Positions 22,024 through 35,325 are shown, numbered from the stretch's first letter. The stretch: 64,000 nt of DNA from Tubiluchus corallicola (GCA_030141605.1 JAQGDQ010000244.1:248001-312000); one strand, 5' to 3'. The notes: generated by a model from the letters alone, not told the origin. A program made the numbers and translations.

Positions 22024-22617
22024 GAAAGGCATTTGATAGGGTTAGTTTCTTCAAACTTTTGCTTAAACTCTTCAATCCCGAATATTGTAACCCGCTTGTT
22101 CACATTTTAGTACACTCAACAAGGTATGTCTGTCAGGTGGGGACATGGTCCGCAGCTTTTAATATTGGAAACGGAGTACGCCAAAGCGGCAAGATGTCAC
22201 CTTTTCTTTTTAATTTGTAAAAAGATCTAAGTGTTAAGCTTTCATCCATCCAACTTGGTTGCAATGTCTCGAACATTGTTATGAAACACCTGATGTACGC
22301 TGACGATGTTTGTTTGTTAGCAACAACGATTACGGCCTTACAGCAACTACTAGACGTGTATAAATTGTATGCTGAACAGTATGACATAAAAATCAATGTA
22401 GCTAAAACTAAACTTATGTCTGTTAATTCAAACATCATGAGAAATTTTATGTTTGGTAACATCAAACTAGATAATAATGTTTTACGTACCTGTGATAATG
22501 AAAAATATTTGGGACATATTATTTCAAAGGATAACCGAGATGACCTTGACATTGTTAATCAAAGATCCTTGTACTACTGTCGTACAAACCAACTTATTAG
22601 AAAATTCAGCTATTGTT
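22024..22617 (+). mobile_element. Internal LINE reverse-transcriptase fragment
   Basis: Nearly identical to 23827-24429 of the next element, from the AFDRV motif region to RKFSYC. Includes the catalytic LMYADDVCLL at about 22290-22320. It is broken by a frame change near the start and by a TAA just after SPFLFNL, so it is dead. At 22618 it switches without spacer to the start of a second, longer copy of the same family. Confidence 0.85.
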
Positions 22618-24895
22618 AGTTTTCGATGTAGACAGTTTGGTTTCTGGCTGGTCAGACAGCCCTGTAAATACCAATTGTGCATTAGGCCTAAACGCTTCAA
22701 ACCATAATTATGTTGCAAAACATGCCCCGGATTGGAGTAATGCAACCAATGTTCAACTGGGTAATTATTATTCTATGACACATGCGGCTTTACTTGATGT
22801 ATTAGTACCATACTCTACAGTCCTGTGCTCTGATATTCATTGTAGCAGTGATGCACACACGCAAGAAATAACCAGTTTTCATGATGCGATAATTAACACT
22901 CTTAGTACAGCAGCTTCACAAGCTTTTCCCATTAATGAAAGAAAGAGAAACTCTTGGAACTCTGTACCAGGGTGGAATGAATTTGTTGCCGAAAAACACA
23001 ATTATTCACGACAATGCTTTGTCAATTGGCGTATGCTAGGTAAACCTCGCAGCGGTCCTACTGCAGAAGAAATGCGTCGAGCGCGTGCTCAATTTAAATA
23101 TGCCCTACGCGATTGTAAAAAACATCAGCAAAGCATTGTATCAGACAAAATTGCCTACCGTCTTATGCATTGCAACTCCTACCAGTTTTGGAAAACAATA
23201 AAGAAAGAAACAAATTCTAAACTTCCTCTTCCCTCTAGCGTTAATAACGTAACAGGGGAAAACAACATTTGTAATATGTGGGCGGAGCACTATTGCGTTC
23301 TTTTTAATTCGGTTGATAATGGAAATTTGGAGGAGCAGCTGCACCGGGCCCTTGCAGATGATATGCATATTATACCCAAGTTTACTGTTAGAGAGGTGCA
23401 AGATGCAATCGGCTCACTAACTTTGCATAAATCTGCAGGTCCTGATGGTATACAGGCCGAACATTTTAAGTATTCTTCCTCAATGTTACCGGTTCTTTTA
23501 TCCTTGTTGTTTAGCTCCTGTTTGATTCACGGCTTTCTTCCAGAATCGCTACTGATGTCTGTATTAATTCCTCTAGTAAAGGATAAAAATAAAGATATTA
23601 CGGATGCAAATAACTATAGGCCAATTGCACTAGCTTCTATTGCCAGCAAAATATTCGAAATTTTATTACTTAACAGATACAAACAGTATATTCCAACAAC
23701 TCCTAATCAGTTTGGCTATGTAGAAAAACTTGGCACTGAAATTTGCATAAACACATTAAAGGAGATCATTGACTACTACATTAGTCGTGATAGCTCTGTT
23801 CACATTGTTTTTATCGACGCATCAAAGGCATTTGATAGGGTTAATTTCTTCAAGCTTTTTCTTAAACTCACAAAGACTTCAATCCCGAATATTGTAATCC
23901 GCTTGCTCACATTTTATTACACGCAGCAAGGCATGTCTGTCAGGTGGGGACATAGTCAGTCTACAACTTTTAATATTGGAAATGGAGTACGCCAAGGTGG
24001 CAAGATGTCACCATTTCTTTTTAATTTTTATTTTAAAGATCTAAGTGTTAAGCTTTCATCCACCCAACTTGGTTGCAATGTGTCGAACATGGTTATGAAC
24101 CACCTGATGTACGCTGACGATGTTTGTTTGTTAGCAACAACGATTACGGCCCTACAACAACTACTAGACGTGTATAAATTGTATGCTGAACAGTATGACA
24201 TAAAAATTAATGTAGCTAAAACTAAACTTATGTCTCTTAATTCAAACATCATGAGAAATTTTATGTTTGGTAACATCAAACTAGATAATAATGTTTTACG
24301 TACCTGTGATAATGAAAAATATTTGGGACATGTTATTTCAAATGATAACCGAGATGACCTTGACATTATTAATCAAAGATCCCTATACTACTGTCGTACA
24401 AACCAACTTATTAGAAAATTCAGCTATTGTTCTGTTGATGTTAAAAGATATCTATTTAATGCTTACTGTAATACATTCTATTGCATGTCTACTTGGAGAC
24501 ATTTTAATAATGGTAATATCTTAAAACTTAAAATTGCGCACAATGTGTCAAAAAGATTATTTTTCGGATATGCATATGATTACAGTGCTCGTGAGATAAG
24601 TGTTGAAATTCACGTGATGTATTTTGATGTATTAGGTAGAAAATCTGTGTTAAGTTTAATGAAAAGATTTGATACTAGTGATAATTTAATGTGCCAGAAA
24701 ATTTTAGTAAGCGATGCCAAATTTACATCGCACATAAGACAGCAATGGTGGAGACTATTATTGTAATTTTCGTGTTTAACTAAGTTTGTGTGTAATTTGT
24801 TTGTAGTGGTTTTTTGTTTTTATGATGTTGTATGTTGTATATATGTAATTTAAATTATGAACTTATGTTTGAAATAAAGAATTAAATCAAAAATC

Positions 24896-24896
<1 letters not shown>
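22618..24896 (+). mobile_element. 5'-truncated APE-type LINE with near-intact ORF2
   Basis: One frame is open from about 22613 to the TAA at 24764-24766 (717 residues as bounded). It begins in the linker after the endonuclease, so the endonuclease is missing. RT motifs in order: SAGPDGIQAEHF, NYRPIALASIASKIFE, VFIDASKAFDRVN, NGVRQGGKMSPFLFN and MNHLMYADDVCLL, the catalytic Asp pair; then NEKYLGHVIS and a C-terminal tail. A 3' UTR of about 125 bp with AATAAAG ends in ATCAAAAATCAAAAT and runs straight into (CT)n. RT motif style fits the CR1/L2-Jockey assemblage; clade not certain. Confidence 0.88.
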
Positions 24897-24938
<42 letters not shown>

Positions 24939-24966
24939 GACTTTCTCACCACCTCCTCCTCTCTCT

Positions 24967-25009
<43 letters not shown>

Positions 25010-25085
25010 CTCTCTCTCTCTCCTCCTCTCTCTCTTTCTTTCTCTCTCTTCCTCTCATTCTCTCTCTCTTTCTCTCACTCTCTCA

Positions 25086-25163
<78 letters not shown>

Positions 25164-25187
25164 TCTCTCCTCTCTCTCCTCTCTCTC

Positions 25188-25237
<50 letters not shown>

Positions 25238-25250
25238 TCTCTCTCTTCCC
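24897..25250. repeat. (CT)n-rich tract between the two LINEs
   Basis: About 350 bp of CT dinucleotides with TTTCTC, CCTCTC and CACACA interruptions. Poly-RE and poly-ER open frames on the minus strand come from this repeat. Confidence 0.95.
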
Positions 25251-28200
25251 ATTAACTTCCCAGATACTTCCCATTAACCAAATTTGAAGTTGCATACAAA
25301 ACTGCAAAAGGTAAAATTCAGATCCAGTTAAATGACAGCGACACGGCAAAGAAAATGATTAGCGAATGGAAGTCTGAATTTTTAGGTGGGGACACACGGG
25401 TGAGACAGCCAAAGAAACTGCATATAGGCCTTATCAGAGACTGCGATCCAAATTTATCAGACCAAGATGTAGAATATGTAATACAAAATCAGTATGAAGG
25501 AGTAAAGGTAGAGAGATTTAAGAAAAGAAATGGATCCCAAGAAGACCTATACCAAGCCATTAATAAGGGTATACCTATAGATCAGATGCTATGCAGTGTG
25601 GAATTGTTCGCTAGCAAACAGAAGCCCATTCGTTGTTTCAATTGCCAAAAATACAACCACGTGGCCAAGTTTTGCAAGCATCCTGTTGTGTGTGGAAAAT
25701 GTAGCGCGAAACATAGAACTAATGATTGCACGGCAGAAGAGGCTGTTTGTGCAAATTGTAAGGGGAAGCACGAGGCAAGGAGCAGAGAGTGTGAAATTTA
25801 CCAGAAGGAGTTGAAAAGAACACAGATGTACCAATGACTCAAACACGAGATCGTCTTTTCAAGGTATGCCAAATTAACATCAACTCGTTGTCACCTCGCT
25901 CAACTTTAGCATTAGATAATTACGTAAATAGAGAAAACTTTGACATCATATCAGTTCAAGAGACTCGGGTAGACCCAGCTCAACAATTTCCGAAACTAAC
26001 GAATTATAAAAAGTACTTTAAGTCATGCAGACCTTTTCATGGAGGAGTAGCGGTTTTTGTCAAAACCAACATAAATAGCTGCAAAATTAAAGAGCTAGAA
26101 AGTCAGAACACTGACATTATTTGGCTGCTCATATATATAAACGGACGGAGATTTCTTTTAGCTTCGGTTTACACCCCACCAAACGATCATGAAAGTTTTA
26201 CCAGAGTAATAAACAACTTGAAAGAGGCAATGAATTATGTGCAAATTCACAATTTGTGGGGCCTTGTAGCCACTGGAGACTTTAACGCACGTTGTTTTTT
26301 TGTGGGATACTTCAGATAATGCAAATGGCAAAGTGCTCAAAGATTTCATTTGTGCAAATAACAGCAAAGTAACTTTTTTTGCTCCATCGTCGAGTACTTT
26401 CAGTTCCGGTACTGGTGCAAGTACAATCGATTTAGTAATTTCAACTGATAAAATGGCAAATATAGTGTTAAATCAATATGTGGACTGTGAGGTCGAGTTG
26501 TTTAGTGGCGCCCCCTTAATGGGACATTATCCTGTGATATCCAGCTTTAATACGTCGCAAGCAAATTTGGCAGAAAAGAAACATGTGTTCGACATTAAGG
26601 GTAGCAATTGGACAGAATGGTCACGTAACTTAGACGAGCGCTTGATGGCAAACGAAGTAGTCTTTAATAACTTGTTATTATCCAATGACGTCATTAGTAT
26701 GTGGAACTGGTTTAGAGAAACTATTGCCGAAAGTAATATGTTGGCTCTAAAACGTAAAGTTATCTGTGCTCACAGTAAACCGTTCTGGACTGCAGAGCTA
26801 TCACGGTTATCAAGACTTGTTCGACTCAGCAGGAAGAAGTTCAAAAGACACTCAAGCTACGAAAATAAACTCATCTATATTACTGACAAAGAAAACTTTG
26901 ATAGTGAACTTAGTAGTGCTATGAATAGATGGCTACAGAGCAAGACAGAAAAACTAAATGTAGAAAAAGGTGCCATCTTCTGGAAAACATATAAACAAAT
27001 TTTTAAAGGTGTAAATAGCAATAATAATAGTAGTGTTGATATATTAATTAGTAATGGCTCACCTGTAGTCTCGACCTCGGATAGTGCTGATTTATTATAT
27101 AAGACTTTTTTTAGTGGGGAACACATGAACGCGGAAGAATTTGATGAAAACTGGAAAAATCACATTGAACGCTCATTATCAGTTATGGACTGGGAACAAA
27201 ACGAAAAATTTTGTCTAAATAACTGGTTTAATTTACAAGAATTAGAAAATGCAGTAAGTGAAGTGCGAACTGAAGGCAAGTCGCTTGACTCCGATGGGTT
27301 TCACCCAAAAATGATAAAACATTTTGGGCCAGTCGCAAAAAATATTGTATTACGTATTGCAAATATGTGCTTAGAAAATCAATTATGGCCTTGGACGTGC
27401 ACGAAAGTAATTCCACTAAAAAAACCTAACAAAATCGATTATTCAAATGCCAGTAATTATCGTCCAATAACCATTTCTTCGTATATAGGTAAACCTGTTG
27501 AGCGTTTAATATCAAATAGACTTAAAAATCATTTCTTTCAGTTAAACTGCATTGATACAGAGCAAGAAGGCTTCATAAAAGGCAAAAATACAGTACGTTA
27601 TTTAACCAGATTAGTTATTGATATGGAAGACGACATTTTGAATAATGCATACGGTATAACAATTTGCTGTGATTACGAAAAAGCGTTCGGGAGTGTTTGG
27701 GTTGAAGGTTTATTATTTAAACTTATTTGTGCAAATGTACGAGGGTCTATGTTACGCCTTATAGCATATATATTACAAAATTGCAATATCTGCATAAAGA
27801 TAAATGATTATATGTCCGATCAATATCGATGCAATTTAGGACTCCCACAGGGGTCAGTTATAGCCCCAATACTGTTTATATTTTTCATTGCAGATATGTT
27901 TTATAATATGCATGACTCTGTTAAAAAGTACAAGTATGTTGATGATGGATCTTTGCATGTGTCAAATACAGACCCGCAAACCTGTGTTACAATTGCACAA
28001 AGCTGTTGTGATGTGCTTCACAAATGGTGCCAGAAATGGCGTTTAAAGATAAATACGTTACCTGGTAAGACAGAAGCATTGATAGTAGGGGCATGGGATG
28101 AAAATAACAAGCCAGACAATTTAAAAATTAGTAACAATGAAATATTGTTTGTTGAAGACAGCAAAATATTAGGCCTAACTGTTGATCGGAAATTAACATT

Positions 28201-29401
28201 TGTTAAACACGCGGGTAATGTTCATAAAAAGGTATGGTATAGATGGTTGAAAGTAAAAAACAATTGCAGTAAATATGCAGGTTTGCGACTTGCTACCATT
28301 GTAAATATTTACAAAACTACTATTTTGCCGATTATACTGTATGGTGCTATTGTATGGTTAGGTAAAAAAACTTACTGTATTTGAAGATATAACCTATGAT
28401 ATAATGAAAGTTTCTGCGGGGTTGGCTTTTAAACCAGATCGTACTAAATTGGAATTACTTTGTGGTCTTCCACCGTTAGACATTGAACTAAATGTAATTG
28501 TGGTTAAATCATGTCTTAAGACATTATGTCAGAGCGCTGATGATTTAGTTAAACAAAAGATTCTGCGGTATGGTAGTGCACGTCTGACAGGAAGACATAT
28601 TTATAAAAATATTATGTATACACATGCGCAGACTGTGAGAAACTTTTTAAAATTTGTCTGGAATAAAAACTTTCGTACTACAGATCTTGAACAAATTCCT
28701 GAAAGTATGTTAAAGTATACTAAACATCAAATTATGGATCATGTTTCTTGTACCTGGTCAAATAAATATAGGCATGTTATGCAATTTCGAGGAGATAATG
28801 TTGAAATACAGAATATAAAATGTACACCCTTAAATTTGCCGCTTGGAAATAATGAAAGGAAAATAGAATCCATTGCCATGTCCTTTTTAACTGGCCAGGG
28901 GAATTTTAACAGCTTTTTGTATAGACTTAATATGAGTGATACTAGTTTATGTCCATGTGGAGAAGAAGAGCAAACTCCTCAGCACATTTTATTCAGATGC
29001 AATAAAGTAGATAATGCAGAAAGAATGCCGTTCATGGAAATAGCTGATGCCAATTATACACGTAATATTATGATTCAATCTGATAAAAATTTAATAATGG
29101 CTTTCACTAACCTGATCAGGGACAATTTTATACTAAGTAATTGTTAATTTAGGCCCGCTCCAGTATACAAAAATAAATTATGTAGTTGTGTAAAGTTAAT
29201 TTGTTTGTATAATACTTGTGATTCGTTTGAAATTATATCTAATTTAAGTATAAAATGTTATTCGTTGTACATAGTGTGAAACTGGATTTAAAAGATTTGT
29301 TATGTGAAAATGTAATTTGTTGATCTGAGCCTGCAAAAAGAGGCACCTTTGTGTATATATATTCACTTCTTTAATAAAGATTTATTATTATTATTATTAT
29401 A

Positions 29402-29405
<4 letters not shown>
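25251..29405 (+). mobile_element. APE-type LINE with ORF1 (zinc knuckles) and ORF2, Jockey/I-like
   Basis: ORF1 is 5' truncated and open into the CT tract; it ends at 25837 with three Cys/His knuckle-like motifs (CFNCQKYNHVAKFC, CGKCSAKHRTNDC, CANCKGKHEARSREC). ORF2 starts at 25834, overlapping ORF1 by ATGA. It has an endonuclease (CQININSL, SVQETRV, ATGDFNARC), then RT (NYRPITISSYIGK, EGFIKGKN, GLPQGSVIAPILF, and YVDD in place of the usual F/YADD), and a C-terminal CPCGEEEQTPQHILFRC motif near 28960. ORF2 is broken twice, in a T7 run near 26297 and an A7 run near 28370. The 3' end has AATAAA then (ATT)n and abuts (CT)n. Confidence 0.9.

Positions 29406-29492
<87 letters not shown>
29406..29492. 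repeat. (CT)n microsatellite, right of the LINE block
   Basis: Pure CT dinucleotide tract that starts directly after the (ATT)n tail of the second LINE. Confidence 0.95.
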
Positions 29493-29499
<7 letters not shown>

Positions 29500-30567
29500 C
29501 TATCACTAACAGACGATGCAACACAAATCGCAATATAGGTACAGATTTGTACAAACGTTTCAGAAGACAAAGCTTTTCCTGCTTACACAACTGCACATTT
29601 GTTTATTATGACAACAAACATGATTTTATAAACATTGCGTATTTTAATTGAATCATTTTAAAGCTACGTACATCAAATGACTTATCCTACAAATATGCAT
29701 ACATAACCTGTACATAGTATGTATAACTTGCACTCAGGAAACGTTTTGCAAAGCAACAAAATAGTTAGTATATTGTCATATCTCCGTAATGAACTTGACA
29801 TGTAAGAGTACCTGGTATGCAAAAGTAACGAAATTTCTTGGTCAGAGTAGGGGAGACAGTAAGTTGATACAGGGGAAGTAAAAACTGTATTAACTTAAGC
29901 AAGATATCTGTATTACGAGAATTGATGAAAGATGTATACGTCAAAATGAATCTTTTGTTGCAATTTTTGGTACAGTTACAATAGATATTAGTGCGACAAG
30001 GAAAAGCAAATTTCTTAGTGCAAATCATGTGCACTACCATTTTTCTACCCCCCTTCCAAAAACAAATATAATGAAACAGTCATCAAAATATAATGCTATT
30101 AAAATACGGTCATCAATTCCGCGTGAAATGAAAACTCTTAATCTTTATCAATTTAAAAAAGTATCAAAGAATTACCTACTACAACGGTATAATTAACTCA
30201 CAATTTTACTCATCCTGATCTTAAGTTACTAACAAAACTTATTTTGTTCTAATGTATGCTATAACCGATGAAAATGCTATGTTAATTGTCAATTGTTTCA
30301 CTTATCTGGAGGAGGACTCGAAAGCTCAATGCTACTTCCTCCTCCTCACAGTAACTCGCATAGTTTATTTTTTTCAATGTTATATCAATTTATATGTATG
30401 TTTGAGTTGCTGTGGAATAAATTCATAATTCATGTACTATTCTGGGTACATTCAAAACAGAAATTTCTAACGTAATAATTAGTGAGTCTAAAAGAATCCT
30501 AACATTCATCGTAGGCTAGAATGGTTATTTTATTAAAGAGGTCATTCCTGTTACATTAGAAGATACT
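29493..30567. other. Intergenic sequence, nothing recognised
   Basis: AT-rich sequence between the CT tract and the stop codon of the minus-strand lectin. No AATAAA/TTTATT arrangement clearly marks the lectin 3' end. Confidence 0.35.
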
Positions 30568-33500
30568 TTAGTTGCGATCACAGTTGTTATCCACCTCGCA
30601 AATGTAACCATGAACAATTTTGAAGTCTTCGTTAGTACAATCGATGTCGGTCCATTCCCAATTGCTTTCTGATTTTAATATCATACAGTCATTTCCGGGA
30701 TGACCTCCGCTTGGTGCGCCCACCTCCCTTTAAAAACAAAAAAGACGCTCATTGCCCATGTATGTTTAGTAAGAATGAGATTAACCATTTACTTTAAAAG
30801 TTGGAAAATCCGAAAGACGAGTAAAGGTAGTTGCAGTGAGGAAATAAGTTAATGACTTGTTACTAATAATAATAATAGTACCTCTTACCAACTTTAATTC
30901 ACTAAGCTCATAAATCCTTTTTAAATACTTACTTATCACGTATCGGCAAGGTAATAAACATGTGTGGAGATTGTAATTGTATATTTGTTAGGTGCTGCCA
31001 TCTATGAACTAATCCTTTTACATTTTACTAGCTAAACTCACCCCCAGTATAATTGTACGGTCTAGTAAATGCATATTCACTGGATCTCTCCCTATTTTAC
31101 AGTAATGGTTTTTGTGAAGTCAAGTTTGCATAATCACCTATACCTATATATACTGACTGGATTTACTTTCTAGTCACTGTCTAACTCACACTCTCAGTGC
31201 AGGACACTCTCATTCTCAGTGTTCAGTGCAAGTCATTCTACATATGTGAATGTAGTCTAATAAACACTTTTCAGTTTTTTGCAAATATGTAGTATAGTTT
31301 TTATTCTTGTTCTACAAAGTGAGTGATCTACAACTTTAAACATGACTTTCACAACATGTTTGCAAAAAGGGAAACATAAGCCATCACCATTAATTCATTT
31401 GAATTTCTGAAATGTTTGAAACTGTGAATGTTATATTGAATAAAATACATGCAATATTTAATTGCGAATACAAATAAACATAAACAAAAGACCTATAAGA
31501 GTAAATACTTTTTCTTAGACACGTTTGTTAGTCTCTACACGTCTGAACTACGACAATTAAAAAAAATTCAGGGCAAATTTTTTCTGCTCCCATCCGTTGA
31601 GAAACTTCCTCCCGTACGGCTATGAGATTACTCTGTGAATCTAGACTTACCAGTTTGAGTAACCGGTTATCGGTTCAGCAAGCCCCCACCAGTACCAGTC
31701 ACGCTCTCGTCCGAGATCAGTGCCACCAACCCATGGTGTGTAATCTAGCCAAATAAACAAATTTTATACAAGTAACATGAAATTTACTCACTGTTATAAA
31801 TAGAGTATCAAATATTATTTAATTTTTCAACAATATTTTTTAAAGCAATGCAATCTCCCGTGCATGAGTTAGACTTAAGAGACCAGTCTATCTGAAACGT
31901 TCGACTAGGTCTACATGACCTTGGGCCGCATTTACCTATAGGCTTATGACGCTGCTGAATTCTGAAAGGAGTTGGAAAATTTATCGACCAGTATCAAAAA
32001 ATTCTTCTTCTCTTCAGAAGATGCTCATCGTTTTATACGTATAAAGCACGACAAACTATTACAATTATTACGTAAAAGGTATTACACCACAAGCAGTTAC
32101 GCGATATGCTTATATATAAGGGCTATGCAAATATACATTAACAACAACCTCGAGAGTGCTAGGTTATACAAGCTACTAACACGCAACAAATAATTGTGTG
32201 AAAAGGCTCAATATATAAACGCGAGGCTCATATATATATATATATATTTGGAGATGGGCGGTAGTGTATTTTCAACCTATTACATCTAATGTTTTGATAC
32301 GACCCCTAGTCACGTGTCATAGATGAAAGTGTTAGTATGAGGTCCGGTCAGTAACTCCGTAAGTATAAGAACATGGATCATGAAACTTGCAGGGCAGGCA
32401 CTTAACATAGGTAGCCACAAAACGACACAGAAATGGTGGTGACATCTAGGTCAAAGCGGGAAGATCCAAAACATGAAAATTAGGGAGAATGACTTTGTCC
32501 TTCAACTGCTTTTACAGTGTTGGACTAGGAATTACTATTTGTGCATGTGTGGGTAACAGGGCAAGAAGAGATGTGCATTAAGTATTTTTCGTAAAGTGGG
32601 CGTGACCAGCTCACGTGACAAGGGCAAAAGTGTTAAAAATGAAAGGTGTTGCAATAAAGTGAATTTTATAGGTAATCGAGCACGGAGAATTCAGCAATAG
32701 CAGAATTCTGATATTGAGGTAAAGATCAAGTCCAGCAAAGATTTATCATAGTCAATACTTGCATTTTTGCTCATAATGTAGAATCTTAAGTTTATGAGTT
32801 TATAACTAAACACGGTATGGTTATACTTACTTTCACCCAAATGTATGATTATGTTTGTCACTAGAAACGCTTGTTCTTCTACGGTTTGAATTCCCACAAG
32901 GCTGCCCATACTCTGAATGCATCTTTGCTCTGCTTCGAACCAGTTTAGGGATTCCTGGGCAAAACAATAATCACGTCTATCGTACTCAACCCAGATTCCA
33001 CTGCATTGAGCATTGGCAACTACGAAAATGAACCAAGAATAATTCATCTTAACATACTAATAAATGTATGCAGAGATTAAACATTGTATTAGACATACGT
33101 AAGTCATGTCATTATAGCTAATAATGTATTTTACTTGCTTACAATCCAGGGGCGGAACTAGGGAGAGCGAAGGGGCGCCTCCGCTGCCAAAATTTGCGCC
33201 CCCTACAAAATCGGACAAATAAATTTTTTTGCAGTGAAAATTGCAGTTCGCATGTAATCAGTTTCAATATGAATTAGAATTAGGTAAAAAAATGTTTGGT
33301 AGCTTCAGTGTGCGTGCAGACAAAACTCAGTGTGCATAGAGGTGCCTATGACAGTGTAGGCCTACAGGGACCACACACAGTCACAGGCCAACAGGTCTGT
33401 GTGCACAACTATAGGATGCTGGTGTAGCAGCGGTACCATGCTGAAATTTGAGACTTTTTGAAAACTTTAGACTTTTTTGTCCAAGGAAGTATCGTTCCAC

Positions 33501-35325
33501 ATTTCATTTTGACATTATTTCCTGCGTATTATTTTCTTAAAACGTGTGTGTGATGAATTTCTGTAAATAACAATTTAGTTAGAGGCACATTAATAACGTT
33601 AGGTTAACTGAGAGTTAATTTTCTCATTATTGCTCTGTCCGCTACGCCGTCCTACACACATGCTAATTATAGGCCTGCATGCAGTATAAAAGGGGTTAAA
33701 ATTGGCTTAACCATTATTTAGCCACTTCGGATACCTCGCCCTCCCAGAAAATGTTTGCGCCCCCCCCCTGCTTGCCACATCTACTTTCGCCCCTGTTACA
33801 ATCACTGAATGCATCTCGTTAAAACACTTAGTAAGAGATGGGAGTGTAGTCTATAGTAATAGTCTGAAAGTTAAATAGCGCATGTATTAAAGCACAAGAA
33901 ACCACTTCCATAAATTTAAAATTTGATATCACTTACATGCTGTCTTGTTGCATAGCAGCAACATTGCATAAAATGTAAATTTAAGCCCCTCTCTCCGACA
34001 ACGCTGCCATTTTGACGGCAGGTCGTTTGAAGCAAATTTAGATAACATTGCGTAAAGTTTAAAAAAAATGTTTAGAGTGTTTTAGCACAATTCGCTAACT
34101 AAGCAAGAGATTAAATTATTTGATCTTTTGTCAATAAGACTAAAAATACGGTTTTGGTGAACCACTGGTGCCCATTGGGAAGGTGGGTCAGTGTCGTTTT
34201 AACAGTTGGCGCAAACATTTTAAATTACTAAGAGTTTCCTATTCTAGTTACATAAGCTTTTCTAACAGGTAAACGTAGTGCTAAGTAATATAACTTTATC
34301 CTGTAAATTTCCCTTTTCCTTTTAAAGAAAAACATTTTTCAATCAGTTCCTCTGAAATCAGAAACTCAACTGCGGATCAAAGCTTCTAGGAAACTTACCT
34401 TTAATTTGAAATAAAGAATCGTTTCTTCACTGTTTGTTTGTAAATTTGAATAGCTACACACCAATGCGCAATTATTAAATCTATTACCCATATTTAGGGC
34501 TATATACTTTGCTGATGATAATGTAAAGAAATTTCGAAATGTATAAATTGGTGTTCGCTAAATTTTAAGTAAAACCGGAGCCAATCTTAAACTGTAGATC
34601 AAAACAATCTACTCTTTAAAATATTGAAAGGAAACATACAATTTTTTTTCAAGAATGACTTACATGAAAGAATTATTACCGCACAAACATAATTTCACGT
34701 TCGCGCCACTAGTTCTTCGCTCTTACATGCATTTCGCTACTCGCTAGTAAGAATGACACTAGCGCTTGCATTTTGGAAACGCATTGCACAAAAAACAGGT
34801 GCTGTACCTCTCAGTTCGATGTGTTGGTTTGTGATGAACTACACACGTTCGACAGCTTATGCGTGAGCAGAGCGGTAAATTTGAAATTTGAATTTTTATT
34901 TTAAAACTTGCATAATTTTAGTAGAGTACACTGAATATCTTACAGTTGCACTGTATTTCAATTTTGGGTTTCGCAAACACGTACAACACGCTCGTGGAAT
35001 TTTTTTGTTGTTGAAAATTATGTTAGTTTGTGATGTCATCAATACTAGGCTCGCCCGCCGTTAATTAAGTTTTTAATTTATTATTTAATTATCAGAGACG
35101 CTTTTGCAGTATTAATCGTGTTAAAATGTATACTTTTTATCGGGTTTGAAAATTAGGTAGTAATATGAAAAATCATCCTGTTTTCCTGTGAACACAATAA
35201 CGATATTCTCAACGAATGTTGTAACTGTTTTTTTTAGTAGATAAATCAGAAGAAAATAATAAGAATAAGTTGTACTTACGTCCTACTATTGCCAACAGGC
35301 CGAATAGCAAAAATAATTGCCTCAT
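30568..35325 (-). CDS. Secreted C-type lectin, 4 exons
   Basis: Minus-strand exons are 35325-35280 (ATG and signal peptide), 33019-32831, 31744-31651 and 30727-30568 (stop TAA). Donors are GTAAGT for the first three exons, and phases 1, 1 and 2 agree. The product is about 160 residues: signal peptide MRQLFLLFGLLAIVG plus LANA before Gln, then one C-type lectin domain with YCFAQESLNWFEAEQRC, LVGIQTVEEQAFL, YTPWVGGTDL, WYWWGLAEPITGYSNW, GNDCM, NWEWTDIDC and HGYICE. The Ca-site EPN/QPD triplet is not present in standard form (AEPITG and GAPSGG instead), so sugar specificity is uncertain. Likely extracellular recognition or immunity. Intron 1 carries a hAT MITE. Paralogue of the gene at 39746-41569. 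Confidence 0.82.
30986..31316 (-). repeat. Possible solo LTR
   Basis: The plus strand reads TGTTAGGTGCTGCC...TTGTTCTACA, with a TATATATA-type box near 31147, repeated CTCTCAGTGCAGG-like sequence and AATAAA near 31258. This TG...CA layout with TATA and polyadenylation signal resembles an LTR. No matching target duplication was found, so orientation and identity are tentative. Confidence 0.28.
33147..33795. mobile_element. hAT-type MITE with perfect 8-bp TSD TTACAATC
   Basis: The left end is CAGGGGCGGAACTAGG and the right end TACTTTCGCCCCTG. TTACAATC is present at both 33139-33146 and 33796-33803. It lies in intron 1 of the lectin gene and contains GCGCCCC-rich subterminal segments at both ends. 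Confidence 0.9.
34785..35187. mobile_element. TTAA-type repeat, AAAGGAAGACGGGATGA family, copy 2
   Basis: Reverse-complement relative of 21592-21985, with shared CTGTACCTCTCAGTTCGATG, TGTGATGTCATCAATACTAGG and AAAATCATCCTGTTTTCC. The outer TTAA is mutated here. It lies in lectin intron 1 close to the signal-peptide exon. Confidence 0.55.
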
